Shown here piece after piece: positions 26,094 to 34,253 of a stretch of DNA of 41,955 bases; positions within the stretch are counted from its first letter, which is position 1; each line of letters begins with the position of its first letter. This stretch comes from Acidimicrobiaceae bacterium. Its GTDB lineage: Bacteria > Actinomycetota > Acidimicrobiia > Acidimicrobiales > RAAP-2. The stretch lies in contig PLZP01000029.1 of the NCBI GenBank assembly GCA_003152215.1, forward strand, positions 15,374 to 57,328. The letters run 5' to 3'. The notes beneath the pieces were generated by a model. The model was not told the origin of the DNA, made no database searches, and worked only from the letters and a program-made list of their open reading frames with translations. Both the position numbers and the translations under genes were made by a program.

Positions 26094-27392
26094 TCAGTGG
26101 TGGACGAAGCGCCGCCCGAGTCCGTAGACGAGTCCCGCGCCAATCATGAGTACTGAGAGCAGGGTGTCACCAACGGAGAAACGCAGCGTGATGGCGACCG
26201 GTATGAGTGCGCCGACGACCCACAACAACTGTTGGCGAACGGCAAAGCGCGCGAACGTCCGTCCCTGTGCTCCGGGGGCGACATTGCGTTGGGTGATCGC
26301 GTCGAAGGTCGGTTGCGCGACCGCGGCCCACAGTCCGAGCCATCCGGCCAACACCACCTGCGCGTTGAGCGTCGGATGCGACGCGGCAACGCCCGCGCCG
26401 AGTCCCGTGGCGAGCAACGACAGCGTGAGCAGCGTTGATTCGGGCACCTTGTTACGCACCCGGGTGACGATGCCCAATCCCACGAGTGAGCCCATCGCAC
26501 TCAAACCGAGGGCGAACGCGAAGTAGCCGAGGCCAGCGTTCTCACGTCGAAGCCCGAAGGCCAGTAGGAAGGTGGCGAAGCCCACCGTGAAGCGCATCAG
26601 CGCCGCGGCAGTCAGTCCCCAGGCAACCTCAATGTCACCCAAGGGATTGAGCGCGTTTCGATCGCGATCGGCCTGGGTGAGACCGGCAACTTCATCACGA
26701 ACCTCCTTGGGTGGTTTCGACAAGCGCAGACTCGCGACCGTCGCGCCGATGAAGACGAAGGATGCGGCAATCAACACGCTCGGTGCTCCGATTCCCTTTA
26801 GCATTCCCGCGCCAATTGAACCGGCGAGCAGTCCACTGATGGTGCCGAGCAGCGTCAACTGGGCGTTGAACCCCGAGAAACCCTTTTCTTGTTGGGCCGC
26901 GGCGGTCGGCCATCCGGCGCTACCCACGTTCTTTGAGTGCTCGCGCAGTTGGTCAGTTCGGGCCATCTCGGGCACGAGTGCCCCGCGGGTGACGACATAG
27001 AGCTTCGAGGAGATGAGCACGAGAAACGCCATCGGAAAGAGCCAGAGTGAATTCAGGTGCTCGCTCATCATCCAACAGAGAACCGCCCGAGCGCTCGCGG
27101 AGAGGGCAACCAGAATCCGTCGACCATTCGCGGAGCGGTCAATGAGCGGACCAAGCACCGGCGAGACGACCGCGAACGGGGCAATCGTCAACAAGAGATA
27201 GAGCAGCACCCGTCCTTTGGCCTCGGTCGGTGAGACCGAGAAGAACAGCGATCCGGCCAACGAAACAGTGACGAGCGTGTCGCCCGCCATCATGATCACG
27301 TGCACCAGCGCAAGACGGCCGAAGGCGGTCGTTTGGTCGAAAAGTTCCTGCGCGGAGGCCCACGCGAGGGTACCGAAGCCTCGTGCTCGCAT
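26094..27392 (-). CDS. MFS-type transporter
   Basis: A 432-residue integral membrane protein with about 10-12 hydrophobic helices. Segments LYLLLTIAPFAVVSPVLGPLID and GPLIDRSANGRRILV look like the MFS loop 2-3 region (G-x-x-x-D-R-x-G-R-R). A cytoplasmic loop with SKPPKEVRDEVAGLTQADRD lies mid-protein. Family members include drug exporters and actinobacterial permeases; the substrate cannot be told. The start is uncertain: ATG at 27392 begins MRARGFGTLAW, while ATG at 27446 adds 18 residues but reaches to within 16 bases of the divergent DUF1295 start. Neither has a clear ribosome site. Confidence 0.8.
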   Translation of the reverse strand: MRARGFGTLAWASAQELFDQTTAFGRLALVHVIMMAGDTLVTVSLAGSLFFSVSPTEAKGRVLLYLLLTIAPFAVVSPVLGPLIDRSANGRRILVALSASARAVLCWMMSEHLNSLWLFPMAFLVLISSKLYVVTRGALVPEMARTDQLREHSKNVGSAGWPTAAAQQEKGFSGFNAQLTLLGTISGLLAGSIGAGMLKGIGAPSVLIAASFVFIGATVASLRLSKPPKEVRDEVAGLTQADRDRNALNPLGDIEVAWGLTAAALMRFTVGFATFLLAFGLRRENAGLGYFAFALGLSAMGSLVGLGIVTRVRNKVPESTLLTLSLLATGLGAGVAASHPTLNAQVVLAGWLGLWAAVAQPTFDAITQRNVAPGAQGRTFARFAVRQQLLWVVGALIPVAITLRFSVGDTLLSVLMIGAGLVYGLGRRFVHH

Positions 27393-27462
27393 GACTACGA
27401 AGCGTAGGTGATGTCCTCGCGCGTGCGACCACGAGTTTCGCGTCATCTGCTAAACCGGCGCC

Positions 27463-28287
27463 GTGCACTGGACCTTTGTTTCGAACCTTCCCCTCGGTCT
27501 CCTCACGGCGTGGGTGTGGGCCTTTCTCGCATTCCTCGTCGCGCGAGTGGTCCATCGGCACGCGACGATCGACGTCTTCTGGGGTGCGGGCTTCGTCGTG
27601 GTCTACCTCGAGAGTCTGTTCGTCGCTCATCACAGCGGCGCATTGGTGGCGAAGGGCGTGCGAGCCTCGAACTTCGACGCCCGCTACTTCGTGCTCGTCT
27701 TCGTGGCACTTTGGGGGCTCCGCCTCGCGGTCCATCTCGCGTTACGCCAGCGAGGCGCCAAAGAGGACACGCGCTATATCTCCATTATGAAGGGTGCGCG
27801 CGGTCGCCATGAGACCCTGTACGCGCTCCGCATGATCTACGGACTCCAGGGTCTGCTTTTGTGGTTCGTGTCGATTCCGCTCCAGTGGACTGCGTTCCGC
27901 ACCCACTTCGACTGGTTGATTGTGCCGGGTCTCGTGCTCGTGACCATCGGGATTCTCTTTGAGGCGACCGGCGATGAACAGCTGCGCGCCTTCGTCGGCG
28001 ACCCGAATAACCAGGGTACGACGTTGAAAAGTGGCGTGTGGCGCTACACGCGTCATCCGAACTACTTCGGCGACTCCGTGGTGTGGTGCGGTCTCTACGT
28101 GGTGGCCTGCTCGTCCGGTTGGGGGTTCCTCACAATCCTTTCGCCAATCGCGATGCTGTATCTTCTGACGTCGCTTTCGGGCAAGCCGATGCTGGAGCGA
28201 AAACTCACCAAGACCCGAGCCGGCTACGACGAGTACGTGGCGACGACGAGTTCCTTCATTCCTTGGCCACCCAAGCGCACGAAGTGA
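27463..28287 (+). CDS. DUF1295 membrane protein (steroid 5-alpha-reductase/ICMT-like fold)
   Basis: A 274-residue protein with about six membrane helices. The C-terminal signature DPNNQGTTLKSGVWRYTRHPNYFGD followed by a helix is typical of DUF1295 and related steroid-reductase and isoprenylcysteine-methyltransferase families; the RHPNY motif is where NADPH or SAM would bind. The exact reaction is unknown. The start is GTG at 27463, set by the divergent MFS gene. Its stop is one base from the convergent exported-protein stop. Confidence 0.87.
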   Translation: MHWTFVSNLPLGLLTAWVWAFLAFLVARVVHRHATIDVFWGAGFVVVYLESLFVAHHSGALVAKGVRASNFDARYFVLVFVALWGLRLAVHLALRQRGAKEDTRYISIMKGARGRHETLYALRMIYGLQGLLLWFVSIPLQWTAFRTHFDWLIVPGLVLVTIGILFEATGDEQLRAFVGDPNNQGTTLKSGVWRYTRHPNYFGDSVVWCGLYVVACSSGWGFLTILSPIAMLYLLTSLSGKPMLERKLTKTRAGYDEYVATTSSFIPWPPKRTK

Positions 28288-28288
28288 G

Positions 28289-28645
28289 TCAGTTGGAGAA
28301 GCAGCCCTGTCGATAGACAACGGACGGCAGGATGCTCGCCTTACAGTCGCGCTCGCGTGATACGAAAACCCACCGTTGTGATGCTTGCTCGAAGTGCATC
28401 ACTTGGGTGACTCCAATGGCCTCTTCACCGGTGCCGACGGTCGCCCACGCGTACGCCCACTCGCCCTCACAGCCGAACTTCTGAATCGACGTCAACGTGA
28501 AGTGACCGGTGAAGGCGCCCGCAAGAGCGGAACTCGTGCACGGTGCCGCGGCCGGTGAGGAAAATGAATTCGACGTCGTGCGAAAACTGGCGACCACGAG
28601 CACCGCGAGAAGAACGATCGCGACAATGAGACGTGTCAGTTTCAT
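28289..28645 (-). CDS. Small exported or membrane-anchored hypothetical protein
   Basis: A 118-residue protein. Residues 1-20 (KLTRLIVAIVLLAVLVVASF) are a signal peptide or anchor. The mature part has four cysteines (in APCTS, FGCEGEW, ERDCKAS and RQGCFSN), suggesting two disulfides outside the cell. There is no lipobox. I do not recognise a family. It lies 28 bases after TetR1 on the same strand, so it may share its transcript. Confidence 0.72.
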   Translation of the reverse strand: MKLTRLIVAIVLLAVLVVASFRTTSNSFSSPAAAPCTSSALAGAFTGHFTLTSIQKFGCEGEWAYAWATVGTGEEAIGVTQVMHFEQASQRWVFVSRERDCKASILPSVVYRQGCFSN

Positions 28646-28673
28646 GGTGATAGTTCACCACAGGGAAACGGTC

Positions 28674-29288
28674 TTACGAGGGGGCGAGGAGCACCGCGAG
28701 GAGTAGTCCCATGGAGAGCTCCCACTCGGCGTTGTCGATTGGCGTTGTCGACACGTCGTCGAGCGTTCGACCAACGAGAATCACTTGAATCATCACCGCG
28801 ATGGAATGGGCTGAAATGGTAGTGGTCAGCCAATTTCGCTCCTGGCCGTATTCGACGATCCGACGTAGTTCCGACGTCAAACGAGACTGCGTCGCGCCAA
28901 TGAGGTGACGAAGTTCCGGTCGCGTCATCGACGCGGCGACGATTCGTGCACGGAGAGCCCGTCGAGCCTTACGCTCCTCGCTCGAGGCAAACGTTCCGAT
29001 CAGGGCCTGGACCGATCCGACGTAGTCGTCGTGGGTTTGCGACGAAACACTCACCATATGGAGAATTGCTATGTCCTCTTCGGCCAGTTTCGAGAACATT
29101 TGGTGATAGGCCGCATCGATAACTCCTTCGCGCGAACCAAAGTGGTGATACACCGATCCGTAGTTAACGCCCGTCGCTTCACATATTTCTGGAATGCGAA
29201 TGAGTGATTCATCGGCGTTCATCAGGCGTTCTCCAACCGCATCGAGCACGGCCTGCATGACCGGAGCGGACCGACTCTGTTTCGCCAT
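28674..29288 (-). CDS. TetR family transcriptional regulator (TetR1)
   Basis: A 204-residue repressor. The N-terminal helix-turn-helix is near residues 15-60 (LMNADESLIRIPEICEATG then VNYGSVYHHFGSREGVIDAA), with the usual YHHFGSRE recognition end. The C-terminal part is helical with a ligand-binding type composition and no strong family match. Its ATG at 29288 sits 8 bases below a near-consensus -10, implying a leaderless message. It is downstream of the P450 on the same strand and may control the accessory region. Confidence 0.93.
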   Translation of the reverse strand: MAKQSRSAPVMQAVLDAVGERLMNADESLIRIPEICEATGVNYGSVYHHFGSREGVIDAAYHQMFSKLAEEDIAILHMVSVSSQTHDDYVGSVQALIGTFASSEERKARRALRARIVAASMTRPELRHLIGATQSRLTSELRRIVEYGQERNWLTTTISAHSIAVMIQVILVGRTLDDVSTTPIDNAEWELSMGLLLAVLLAPS

Positions 29289-29296
29289 CGCTCTAT

Positions 29297-29325
29297 ATTA
29301 TCCGGATGCATTGAAGGCTTGACAA
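29297..29325 (-). promoter_or_regulatory. Near-consensus promoter of TetR1, with operator-like palindrome
   Basis: On the minus strand TTGTCA (29325-29320), a 17-base spacer and GATAAT (29302-29297) match sigma70 boxes at 10 of 12 positions. The start of transcription would fall at about 29290, so the message would begin at or 1-2 bases before the ATG at 29288. The palindrome ATCCGGAT (29300-29307) overlaps the -10 and spacer, a good site for autoregulation. Arms CTATA and TATAG flank the whole region. Confidence 0.6.
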
Positions 29326-29544
29326 TCTGTATAGCGTCATGGGCCACGAAAATCCATTCACGCGCGGGGTTTTGTTCGGGCGACCAAACTTGCGAATGAG
29401 TTGTTCGGGCTATGCGAATCCAACGCCGTCGTCCTTCGCTCCTCGATTGAATCCGGCGAACTCACTGACGTACGAGAAGAAGGTCTGCACGCTCCGAGCA
29501 GAAAGATGACGATCGACTTCAGCCAAAAGGCGAAAGAAATCCGA

Positions 29545-30786
29545 CTACCAAACGACCGGCAGTTCAGCCATGCCGCGCAAAAAAGGATGGGGCTTATAGG
29601 TAGGTGTGAAACCGTCGGCGAGTCGAAGGTTGGGCATGCGTTCCACCAACATCTCCAGCGCAACTCGACATTCGATTCGAGCGAGCGGCGCTCCAATGCA
29701 GTGGTGGATACCGCGCCCGAACGCAAGATGCGGAGCGACGCGTCCGCGCTCGATGGAGAACTCGTCGGGGTCGCTGTAGTGCGTTTCGTCACGATTGCCC
29801 GATAGATAGACGAGGAACAACTTCTGACCGGCGGTGATCGACTGTCCGAGGAACTCGGTGTCTTGGGTGGCGATTCGCCACATGCCCATAACCGCCGCAT
29901 CGCAACGCAGTGCTTCATCAAAATATCGCTGACCGAGTTCCGGGTTATCGAGGAGCGCCTGCCATCGATTCGGCACTGACAAAAGGCGCCAAATAAGGTT
30001 CGTGAACACGTTCGCCGGCGCTTCATGGCCAGCGAGAAAGAGACCGGGAACCAGCGAGAGCATCTCGTGCGGCGTGAGACCCTTCTCGTCCCGGGCCTGG
30101 GCAATGACGCCGAGGAGGTCGTTTTGGGGTCGTTGGTAGTGCTCTTCAATAAGTCGTGCAATGAGATGGTGCATCTCGAGGATGTGCGTCGCCATCTTCA
30201 TCTGTTCGTCCAACGACACGCCGGTCAGCAGTGCCATCGAGAGTTCGCTCCACTCCTCGACCGCTTTTCGCAGCGGCATCATGGCTTTCCTCGGAATCCC
30301 GAGCAATCGTGAGACGACGATGAGGGGCAGTGGATACGCAAACTCCGACAAAAGATCCGCGCTGTGTCGACCCGAGAGTTTTTCAAAGAGGTCCTCGCAC
30401 ACGTCGCGAACCATTGGCTCGAGTGACGCAACGCCGCTCGCGCTGAACTTTGCTTCGAGCACGCTTCGAAGCCTCGTGTGGTTTGGCGGGTCCACGCCGG
30501 TGAGCGTTCCTTCCATAGGGATGTAGTCACCGAAGAGCTCGAGGACTTCCGGGGCGAGCAGTTCGGTGATGGAGAGTATCTCCTTCGACGAAAAACGCTC
30601 CGGCTCACGCAGTACGGCCGCAATGTCGTTATAACGAGTGATAATCCACGAGCCGAGTATCGGACTCATGAAGATGGGGGCATCTCGCGCAGCCTTTAAG
30701 ACCGATTCGGGATGTGTCATGAATTGGGCGTCGAAGGGGTTGAACGCCCACTCAAGGGGTGTCTCGGCACTCGTTTCAATTGTCAC
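29545..30786 (-). CDS. Cytochrome P450
   Basis: A 413-residue soluble bacterial P450. The heme ligand is Cys363 in AFGRGIHHCIGAPLAR; the K-helix ExxR is E291-R294; the I-helix segment is LFLAGHEAPANVF (about 249-261), where the usual Thr after the acid is Ala256. The N-terminal region has the typical DPPNHTRLRSVL (C-helix). It hydroxylates an unknown substrate and needs a ferredoxin and reductase, which are not in this window. Start GTG at 30786, with AGGGGA upstream. A 256-base gap with the TetR1 promoter follows. Confidence 0.94.
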   Translation of the reverse strand: MTIETSAETPLEWAFNPFDAQFMTHPESVLKAARDAPIFMSPILGSWIITRYNDIAAVLREPERFSSKEILSITELLAPEVLELFGDYIPMEGTLTGVDPPNHTRLRSVLEAKFSASGVASLEPMVRDVCEDLFEKLSGRHSADLLSEFAYPLPLIVVSRLLGIPRKAMMPLRKAVEEWSELSMALLTGVSLDEQMKMATHILEMHHLIARLIEEHYQRPQNDLLGVIAQARDEKGLTPHEMLSLVPGLFLAGHEAPANVFTNLIWRLLSVPNRWQALLDNPELGQRYFDEALRCDAAVMGMWRIATQDTEFLGQSITAGQKLFLVYLSGNRDETHYSDPDEFSIERGRVAPHLAFGRGIHHCIGAPLARIECRVALEMLVERMPNLRLADGFTPTYKPHPFLRGMAELPVVW

Positions 30787-30870
30787 GGTCGACAGTCCCC
30801 TAACTCATTGCATTCGGCCACCGCACGGCGAAGGAAGCAAAAATCCACTCATCGTTGCTCGCCAATGTAC

Positions 30871-30893
30871 CAACGCGACGCGTTGTTGCAACG
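30871..30893. promoter_or_regulatory. Overlapping palindromes between the P450 and an orphan gene
   Basis: CAACGCG-A-CGCGTTG (30871-30885) is a perfect 7-1-7 palindrome, and CGTTG-TTG-CAACG (30881-30893) overlaps it, so CAACG/CGTTG half-sites alternate three times. The site lies 85-107 bases before the P450 start and about 70 bases before the divergent ORF at 30963. This layout is typical of TetR-type operators. Binding is inferred. Confidence 0.45.
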
Positions 30894-30962
30894 GACCTGC
30901 GATGCCGCCGTCGACGGGCGATGGTCGCCCATTTACCGTCACGTACGAAGTATTTTATTGGA

Positions 30963-30980
30963 ATGAACCCAATCGTTCAT
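30963..30980. promoter_or_regulatory. Perfect inverted repeat at the start of the orphan gene
   Basis: ATGAAC-CCAATC-GTTCAT (6-6-6) begins at the ATG of the 82-residue ORF. It may be an operator overlapping the transcript start or an mRNA hairpin that affects translation. A chance arm of 6 bases is quite possible, so confidence is low. Confidence 0.3.
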
Positions 30981-31211
30981 ATTCACCGCGGAGATCCACC
31001 CGAAAAGCGTGAAGTGGCGACGCCGTTCATGCTGGTAACCGCCGAAGCGCCACCTGACGTCGTCGTTGAGGAAAACGATCTCGGCAAAATTGGCTTTACG
31101 GTAGACGTTGCAATGCGTCTCGTCGCCGAACGCCTTGCCGATCAGGACTTTGGGAGTGCCGTGTCCTATATCAAGCCAAAGACGCCACCGGACCTCGCCG
31201 ACTCGGCGTAA
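30963..31211 (+). CDS. Small orphan protein of unknown function
   Basis: An 82-residue protein starting MNPIVHIHRGDPPEKREVAT and ending PKTPPDLADSA. It has no Cys, no membrane segment and no motif that I know. Its middle (IGFTVDVAMRLVAERLADQD) looks like a folded domain rather than a random reading. The ATG at 30963 lies 6 bases after TATTTT, suggesting a leaderless transcript. I prefer it over an upstream in-frame ATG at 30855 because the extra residues are Arg-rich and unlike coding sequence. Coding status is likely but not proven. It diverges from the P450. Confidence 0.5.
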   Translation: MNPIVHIHRGDPPEKREVATPFMLVTAEAPPDVVVEENDLGKIGFTVDVAMRLVAERLADQDFGSAVSYIKPKTPPDLADSA

Positions 31212-31335
31212 CTTCGCTTCACCACAGAAGCCGGTGCCGCGGAGAATGCGCTGGTTGCTTCGTCGGCATCGAGTTCAAGAATCGCCGACATAGGGCGCTC
31301 GAGCATGTTCGTCGCAAGGCCAGTAGACGGGCTCT

Positions 31336-31353
31336 CCCGCGACAACCTGCGGG
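31336..31353. terminator. Weak terminator-like hairpin between convergent genes
   Basis: CCCGC (31336-31340) pairs with GCGGG (31349-31353) over an 8-base loop, followed by a short mixed T run (GGTTTCAAATTG). It lies between the orphan ORF (ends 31211) and the BDH-like gene (ends 31414). The U-tract is poor, so this is only a candidate. Confidence 0.25.
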
Positions 31354-31413
31354 CGGTTTCAAATTGTCATTCATAAATCCGTATATATATGGTGTCGTAT
31401 ATTGCGCCATTGT

Positions 31414-32199
31414 TTATTGCGCGGTCCACCCTCCGTCGATGGAGAGCGCCGCGCCCGTAATCGTCTCTGCTTCATTACTGCAGAGAAACACGACCATTGC
31501 TCCAATGGACTCCGGTGTCGTGAACTTGGGCATTGGTTGCTTTTCTGCCAGCAGTCGCTCCATCTCAATCACTATTTCTGTTCCCGATTGCTGAGCTCGA
31601 TCGAGCAACTGACGCTCGACCAACGGCGTGAGGACCCAGCCGGGGCAGATTGCGTTGACGGTGACACCATGATGGGCCAGTTCGAGAGCCGCCACCTTCG
31701 TGGCGCCGACAATGCCGTGCTTGGCCGCGACATAGGCGACTTTGTCCGGACTCGCCACCAGTCCGTGCGCGGATGCGACGTTAATGATGCGTCCCCAGCC
31801 CTTCGTTTTCATTGCGGGAATCACTGCCTTCATCGAATAGAAGGCGGCCGAGAGATTGAGTCCGATGATCGCCTCCCATCGGTCGTCGGGAAACTCCTCG
31901 ATGGGTGCGACGAATTGAATGCCGGCGTTATTGACGAGCACGTCGACATCGCCGAGGACGTCATTCGTCGCGGCGACCAGTCGGTTCACCCCTTCGCCAC
32001 GGGAAACATCGGCGCCATCGAAAGCGACGCTCACGCCAAACTCTTCGGCGAGTTGCGAACGCAAACTCTCAATTTCGTCGGCGTCGCCAAAGCCATTCAT
32101 CATTATCGAGGCTCCCGCTCGGGCGAGAGAGCGGGCGATGCCCAAGCCGATCCCACTCGTCGACCCCGTGACGAGAGCAACTTTCCCCTCCAGTGTCAT
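31414..32199 (-). CDS. bdhA: 3-hydroxybutyrate dehydrogenase-like SDR
   Basis: A 261-residue short-chain dehydrogenase. It starts LEGKVALVTGSTSGIGLGIA, has NNAGIQFVAPIEEFPDDRW, SAHGLVASPDKVAYVAAKHG with the catalytic Tyr and Lys, and the segment NAICPGWVLTPLVERQ typical of the BDH group (also seen in D-beta-hydroxybutyrate dehydrogenases of Pseudomonas type), ending SIDGGWTAQ. It would oxidise a 3-hydroxy acid to its keto form with NAD. GGAGG stands 4 bases before the ATG at 32199. It follows livM by 66 bases and is probably the last gene of the liv transcript. The substrate assignment is family inference. Confidence 0.85.
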   Translation of the reverse strand: MTLEGKVALVTGSTSGIGLGIARSLARAGASIMMNGFGDADEIESLRSQLAEEFGVSVAFDGADVSRGEGVNRLVAATNDVLGDVDVLVNNAGIQFVAPIEEFPDDRWEAIIGLNLSAAFYSMKAVIPAMKTKGWGRIINVASAHGLVASPDKVAYVAAKHGIVGATKVAALELAHHGVTVNAICPGWVLTPLVERQLLDRAQQSGTEIVIEMERLLAEKQPMPKFTTPESIGAMVVFLCSNEAETITGAALSIDGGWTAQ

Positions 32200-32265
32200 C
32201 CGCCGCCTCCTCGCCTCATCACTTCGAACGCCGATCCAAAATCAATCTTGCACGAACTCGGGAGT

Positions 32266-33351
32266 TCAAGGCTTGTTGAATACTGACAAAAGGTTCGTCG
32301 CGGAAGCCCGGCGGAACCGACGGCGCACGACCAAGCCGGCAATGCCCCCCGGAGCGAAGAAGACGAAAAGAACGAATATCGCCCCGAGCAAAAATTGCGG
32401 CTCCGAAAGTGGCACCCGCAGCACCGCGGGAAGTCGAGTGAAGGATGGCTCGGCGCCAACTTTATCGAGGTACTGCTGAAGATAGACGTAGACCATGGCA
32501 CCGATGACCGCGCCCCAACGGGTGCCCGCTCCGCCAAGTACGACCATGATGAGGATTGACAGTGTCACGGTCGTCGATGCCACAACACTTGGCACGGCCG
32601 TTCCGATCACCAGGATGTAGACAATGCCTCCCCCCGTCGCGATGAGTGAGGAAACGACGAACGAGACCATCTTGAAGCGATAGGGGCGTACGCCGAGCAC
32701 GTCGAGGCGGAGCTCGTTCTCTCGAATCGCGACGAAGACGTGTCCGGTGACCGACTCGGTCACCAGCCAGACGATCAGGTACGCAACAACGAGGAACGCG
32801 AGGGCGATCCAGTAGAGGCTGCGAGTGTTCGACACAGCGCCCGAGAGAAATGAGGGAAGGCGAGTGTAGGAGAGGGAGAGTCCCGTATCGCCGCCCGTTA
32901 GGTTGTGTGGATTGCTCTCCACTAAGAAATAGAAAGCTTGGGCGAACGCGAGGGTCACCATGGCAAAGGCGATTCCGTGCACTCGCAGGGCAATCGCGCC
33001 GAGCACCACCGCGAGCATCAGAGATACACCGAACGTCAACAGAAGTGACGGGACGAGCGCCCACCCCCAATGAGTGAGGGCGATGTCGAAGACGTACGTT
33101 CCTACCGCGAAATAGAGGACGGGGCCCAGCGACATGAGACCCGTGTAGCCAAACATCAGGTCGTAGCCAACTGCGACGCCCGCGAACATGAAACACAGCG
33201 CCAGGACCTCGAGCGTTCCCGTCGAGTTCACAATGTCGAGCGTGCCCGGTAGCACCCAGGGCAGGTGAAGTCCGATAAATGGCAGCACGATGAAAAGCCC
33301 GAGGAAGACGGCTCCTACGAGAAGGCCCGCTCGTCGCAAAGGCCACCTCAC
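32266..33351 (-). CDS. livM: Branched-chain amino acid-type ABC permease LivM
   Basis: A 361-residue permease with about 9-10 hydrophobic helices. LivM hallmarks are DLMFGYTGLMSLGP, HGIAFAMVTLAFAQAFYFL, GHVFVAIRENELRLDVLGV (the cytoplasmic loop contacting the ATPases) and MVVLGGAGTRWGAVIGA. I chose GTG at 33351 because it overlaps the livH stop by exactly 4 bases (GTGA), like the neighbouring junctions, and GGGAG lies 6 bases upstream; an in-frame ATG-like start at 33384 would overlap livH by 37 bases. It forms the channel with LivH. Confidence 0.94.
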   Translation of the reverse strand: MRWPLRRAGLLVGAVFLGLFIVLPFIGLHLPWVLPGTLDIVNSTGTLEVLALCFMFAGVAVGYDLMFGYTGLMSLGPVLYFAVGTYVFDIALTHWGWALVPSLLLTFGVSLMLAVVLGAIALRVHGIAFAMVTLAFAQAFYFLVESNPHNLTGGDTGLSLSYTRLPSFLSGAVSNTRSLYWIALAFLVVAYLIVWLVTESVTGHVFVAIRENELRLDVLGVRPYRFKMVSFVVSSLIATGGGIVYILVIGTAVPSVVASTTVTLSILIMVVLGGAGTRWGAVIGAMVYVYLQQYLDKVGAEPSFTRLPAVLRVPLSEPQFLLGAIFVLFVFFAPGGIAGLVVRRRFRRASATNLLSVFNKP

Positions 33352-34253
33352 GCGACTCTCCCGAACAGACCGCGGGGCCGCCACTCCAAGACCACGGCCA
33401 ACAATAAGACCGTCGAGAGATCACCGATCTGGGCCCAGCCGCTGTGGCCCCCTATATAGAAGGACGTGTACTGCTGCAAGAGCCCCACGACGAGTGCCGC
33501 CACCGCCGAACCGCGAATCGAACCCAGGCCTCCGATGACGACCACGATGAAGGCGAAAATTAAGAGGCTGTCACCTTGGTTCGGCGAGACGAGATCGCCA
33601 CTGAAGACAATCGAATACAGGATTCCCGCGAGGCCGGCCATGGCCCCACCAATTACGAAGACGAGCGTAAATGCTCGACCGACATCGATCCCGAGGGCGC
33701 GCACCATTTCGCGATTCTCCACACCGGCGCGAATGATGATGCCGTACCTCGTGCGCGCGAGAAACAGCTCCAACCCGATCAAGACGATGGCGCCCGCGCC
33801 GATCGCGAGAAAGCTCGCGTTCGGCAAAAACAGTCCCCCGATGTGCGTGGGCTCGATCAGCCAGAGTGGTACCGGGATCTGCAGTGCGGTGCTACCGAAG
33901 CCACCCATGAGAAGGCCGACCACCGCGAGGTCCAGACCGATCGTGATCAAAATCTGACTAATTGGCTTGCCGTAGAGCGGTCGAATGAGAATCAGTTCGG
34001 TTGCCCCGGCCGCCAGAGCGCCGACGAGGGTGGCGCCGACGATCGCCAATATCACCAATGTCGGTGCGCCGAGTGATATTGGTAGCCGCGTCGCGACCTC
34101 ATATCCCGCGTAGGCGCCGAGTGTCATGAAAAGGCCGTGAGCGAAATTGAGGACGTCCATGAGTCCATAGATCAGAGAGAGACCCGACGCCGCGAGAAAG
34201 TAGATGGCTCCGAGAGCCACGCCGCTGAAGGTGAGGACGAGAAAAATGTTCAC
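33348..34253 (-). CDS. livH: Branched-chain amino acid-type ABC permease LivH
   Basis: A 301-residue permease with about 8 membrane helices. LivH signatures are SGLSLIYGLMDVLNFAHG near the N-terminus, RYGIIIRAGVENREMVRALG (coupling loop) and FIVVVIGGLGSIRGSAVAAL near the end. The GTG start overlaps livF by 4 bases. Together with LivM it makes the membrane channel of a HAAT-type importer for branched amino acids, amides, urea or aromatic acids. Confidence 0.95.
   Translation of the reverse strand: MNIFLVLTFSGVALGAIYFLAASGLSLIYGLMDVLNFAHGLFMTLGAYAGYEVATRLPISLGAPTLVILAIVGATLVGALAAGATELILIRPLYGKPISQILITIGLDLAVVGLLMGGFGSTALQIPVPLWLIEPTHIGGLFLPNASFLAIGAGAIVLIGLELFLARTRYGIIIRAGVENREMVRALGIDVGRAFTLVFVIGGAMAGLAGILYSIVFSGDLVSPNQGDSLLIFAFIVVVIGGLGSIRGSAVAALVVGLLQQYTSFYIGGHSGWAQIGDLSTVLLLAVVLEWRPRGLFGRVA

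Noticed and set aside
29339..29506. Short plus-strand frame of 55 codons between TetR1 and the P450
   Set aside because: No ribosome site and no recognisable motif; TTGACA at 29319-29324 has no -10 at the right distance.
29358..30161. 267-codon minus-strand frame overlapping the P450
   Set aside because: It is a shifted frame inside the P450 with Ser/Arg-rich composition.
31219..31410. 63-codon minus-strand frame in the gap before the BDH-like gene
   Set aside because: Arg/Cys-rich, no family match, no ribosome site.
31402..32286. 294-codon plus-strand frame over the BDH-like gene
   Set aside because: Shadow of a firmly identified SDR on the minus strand.
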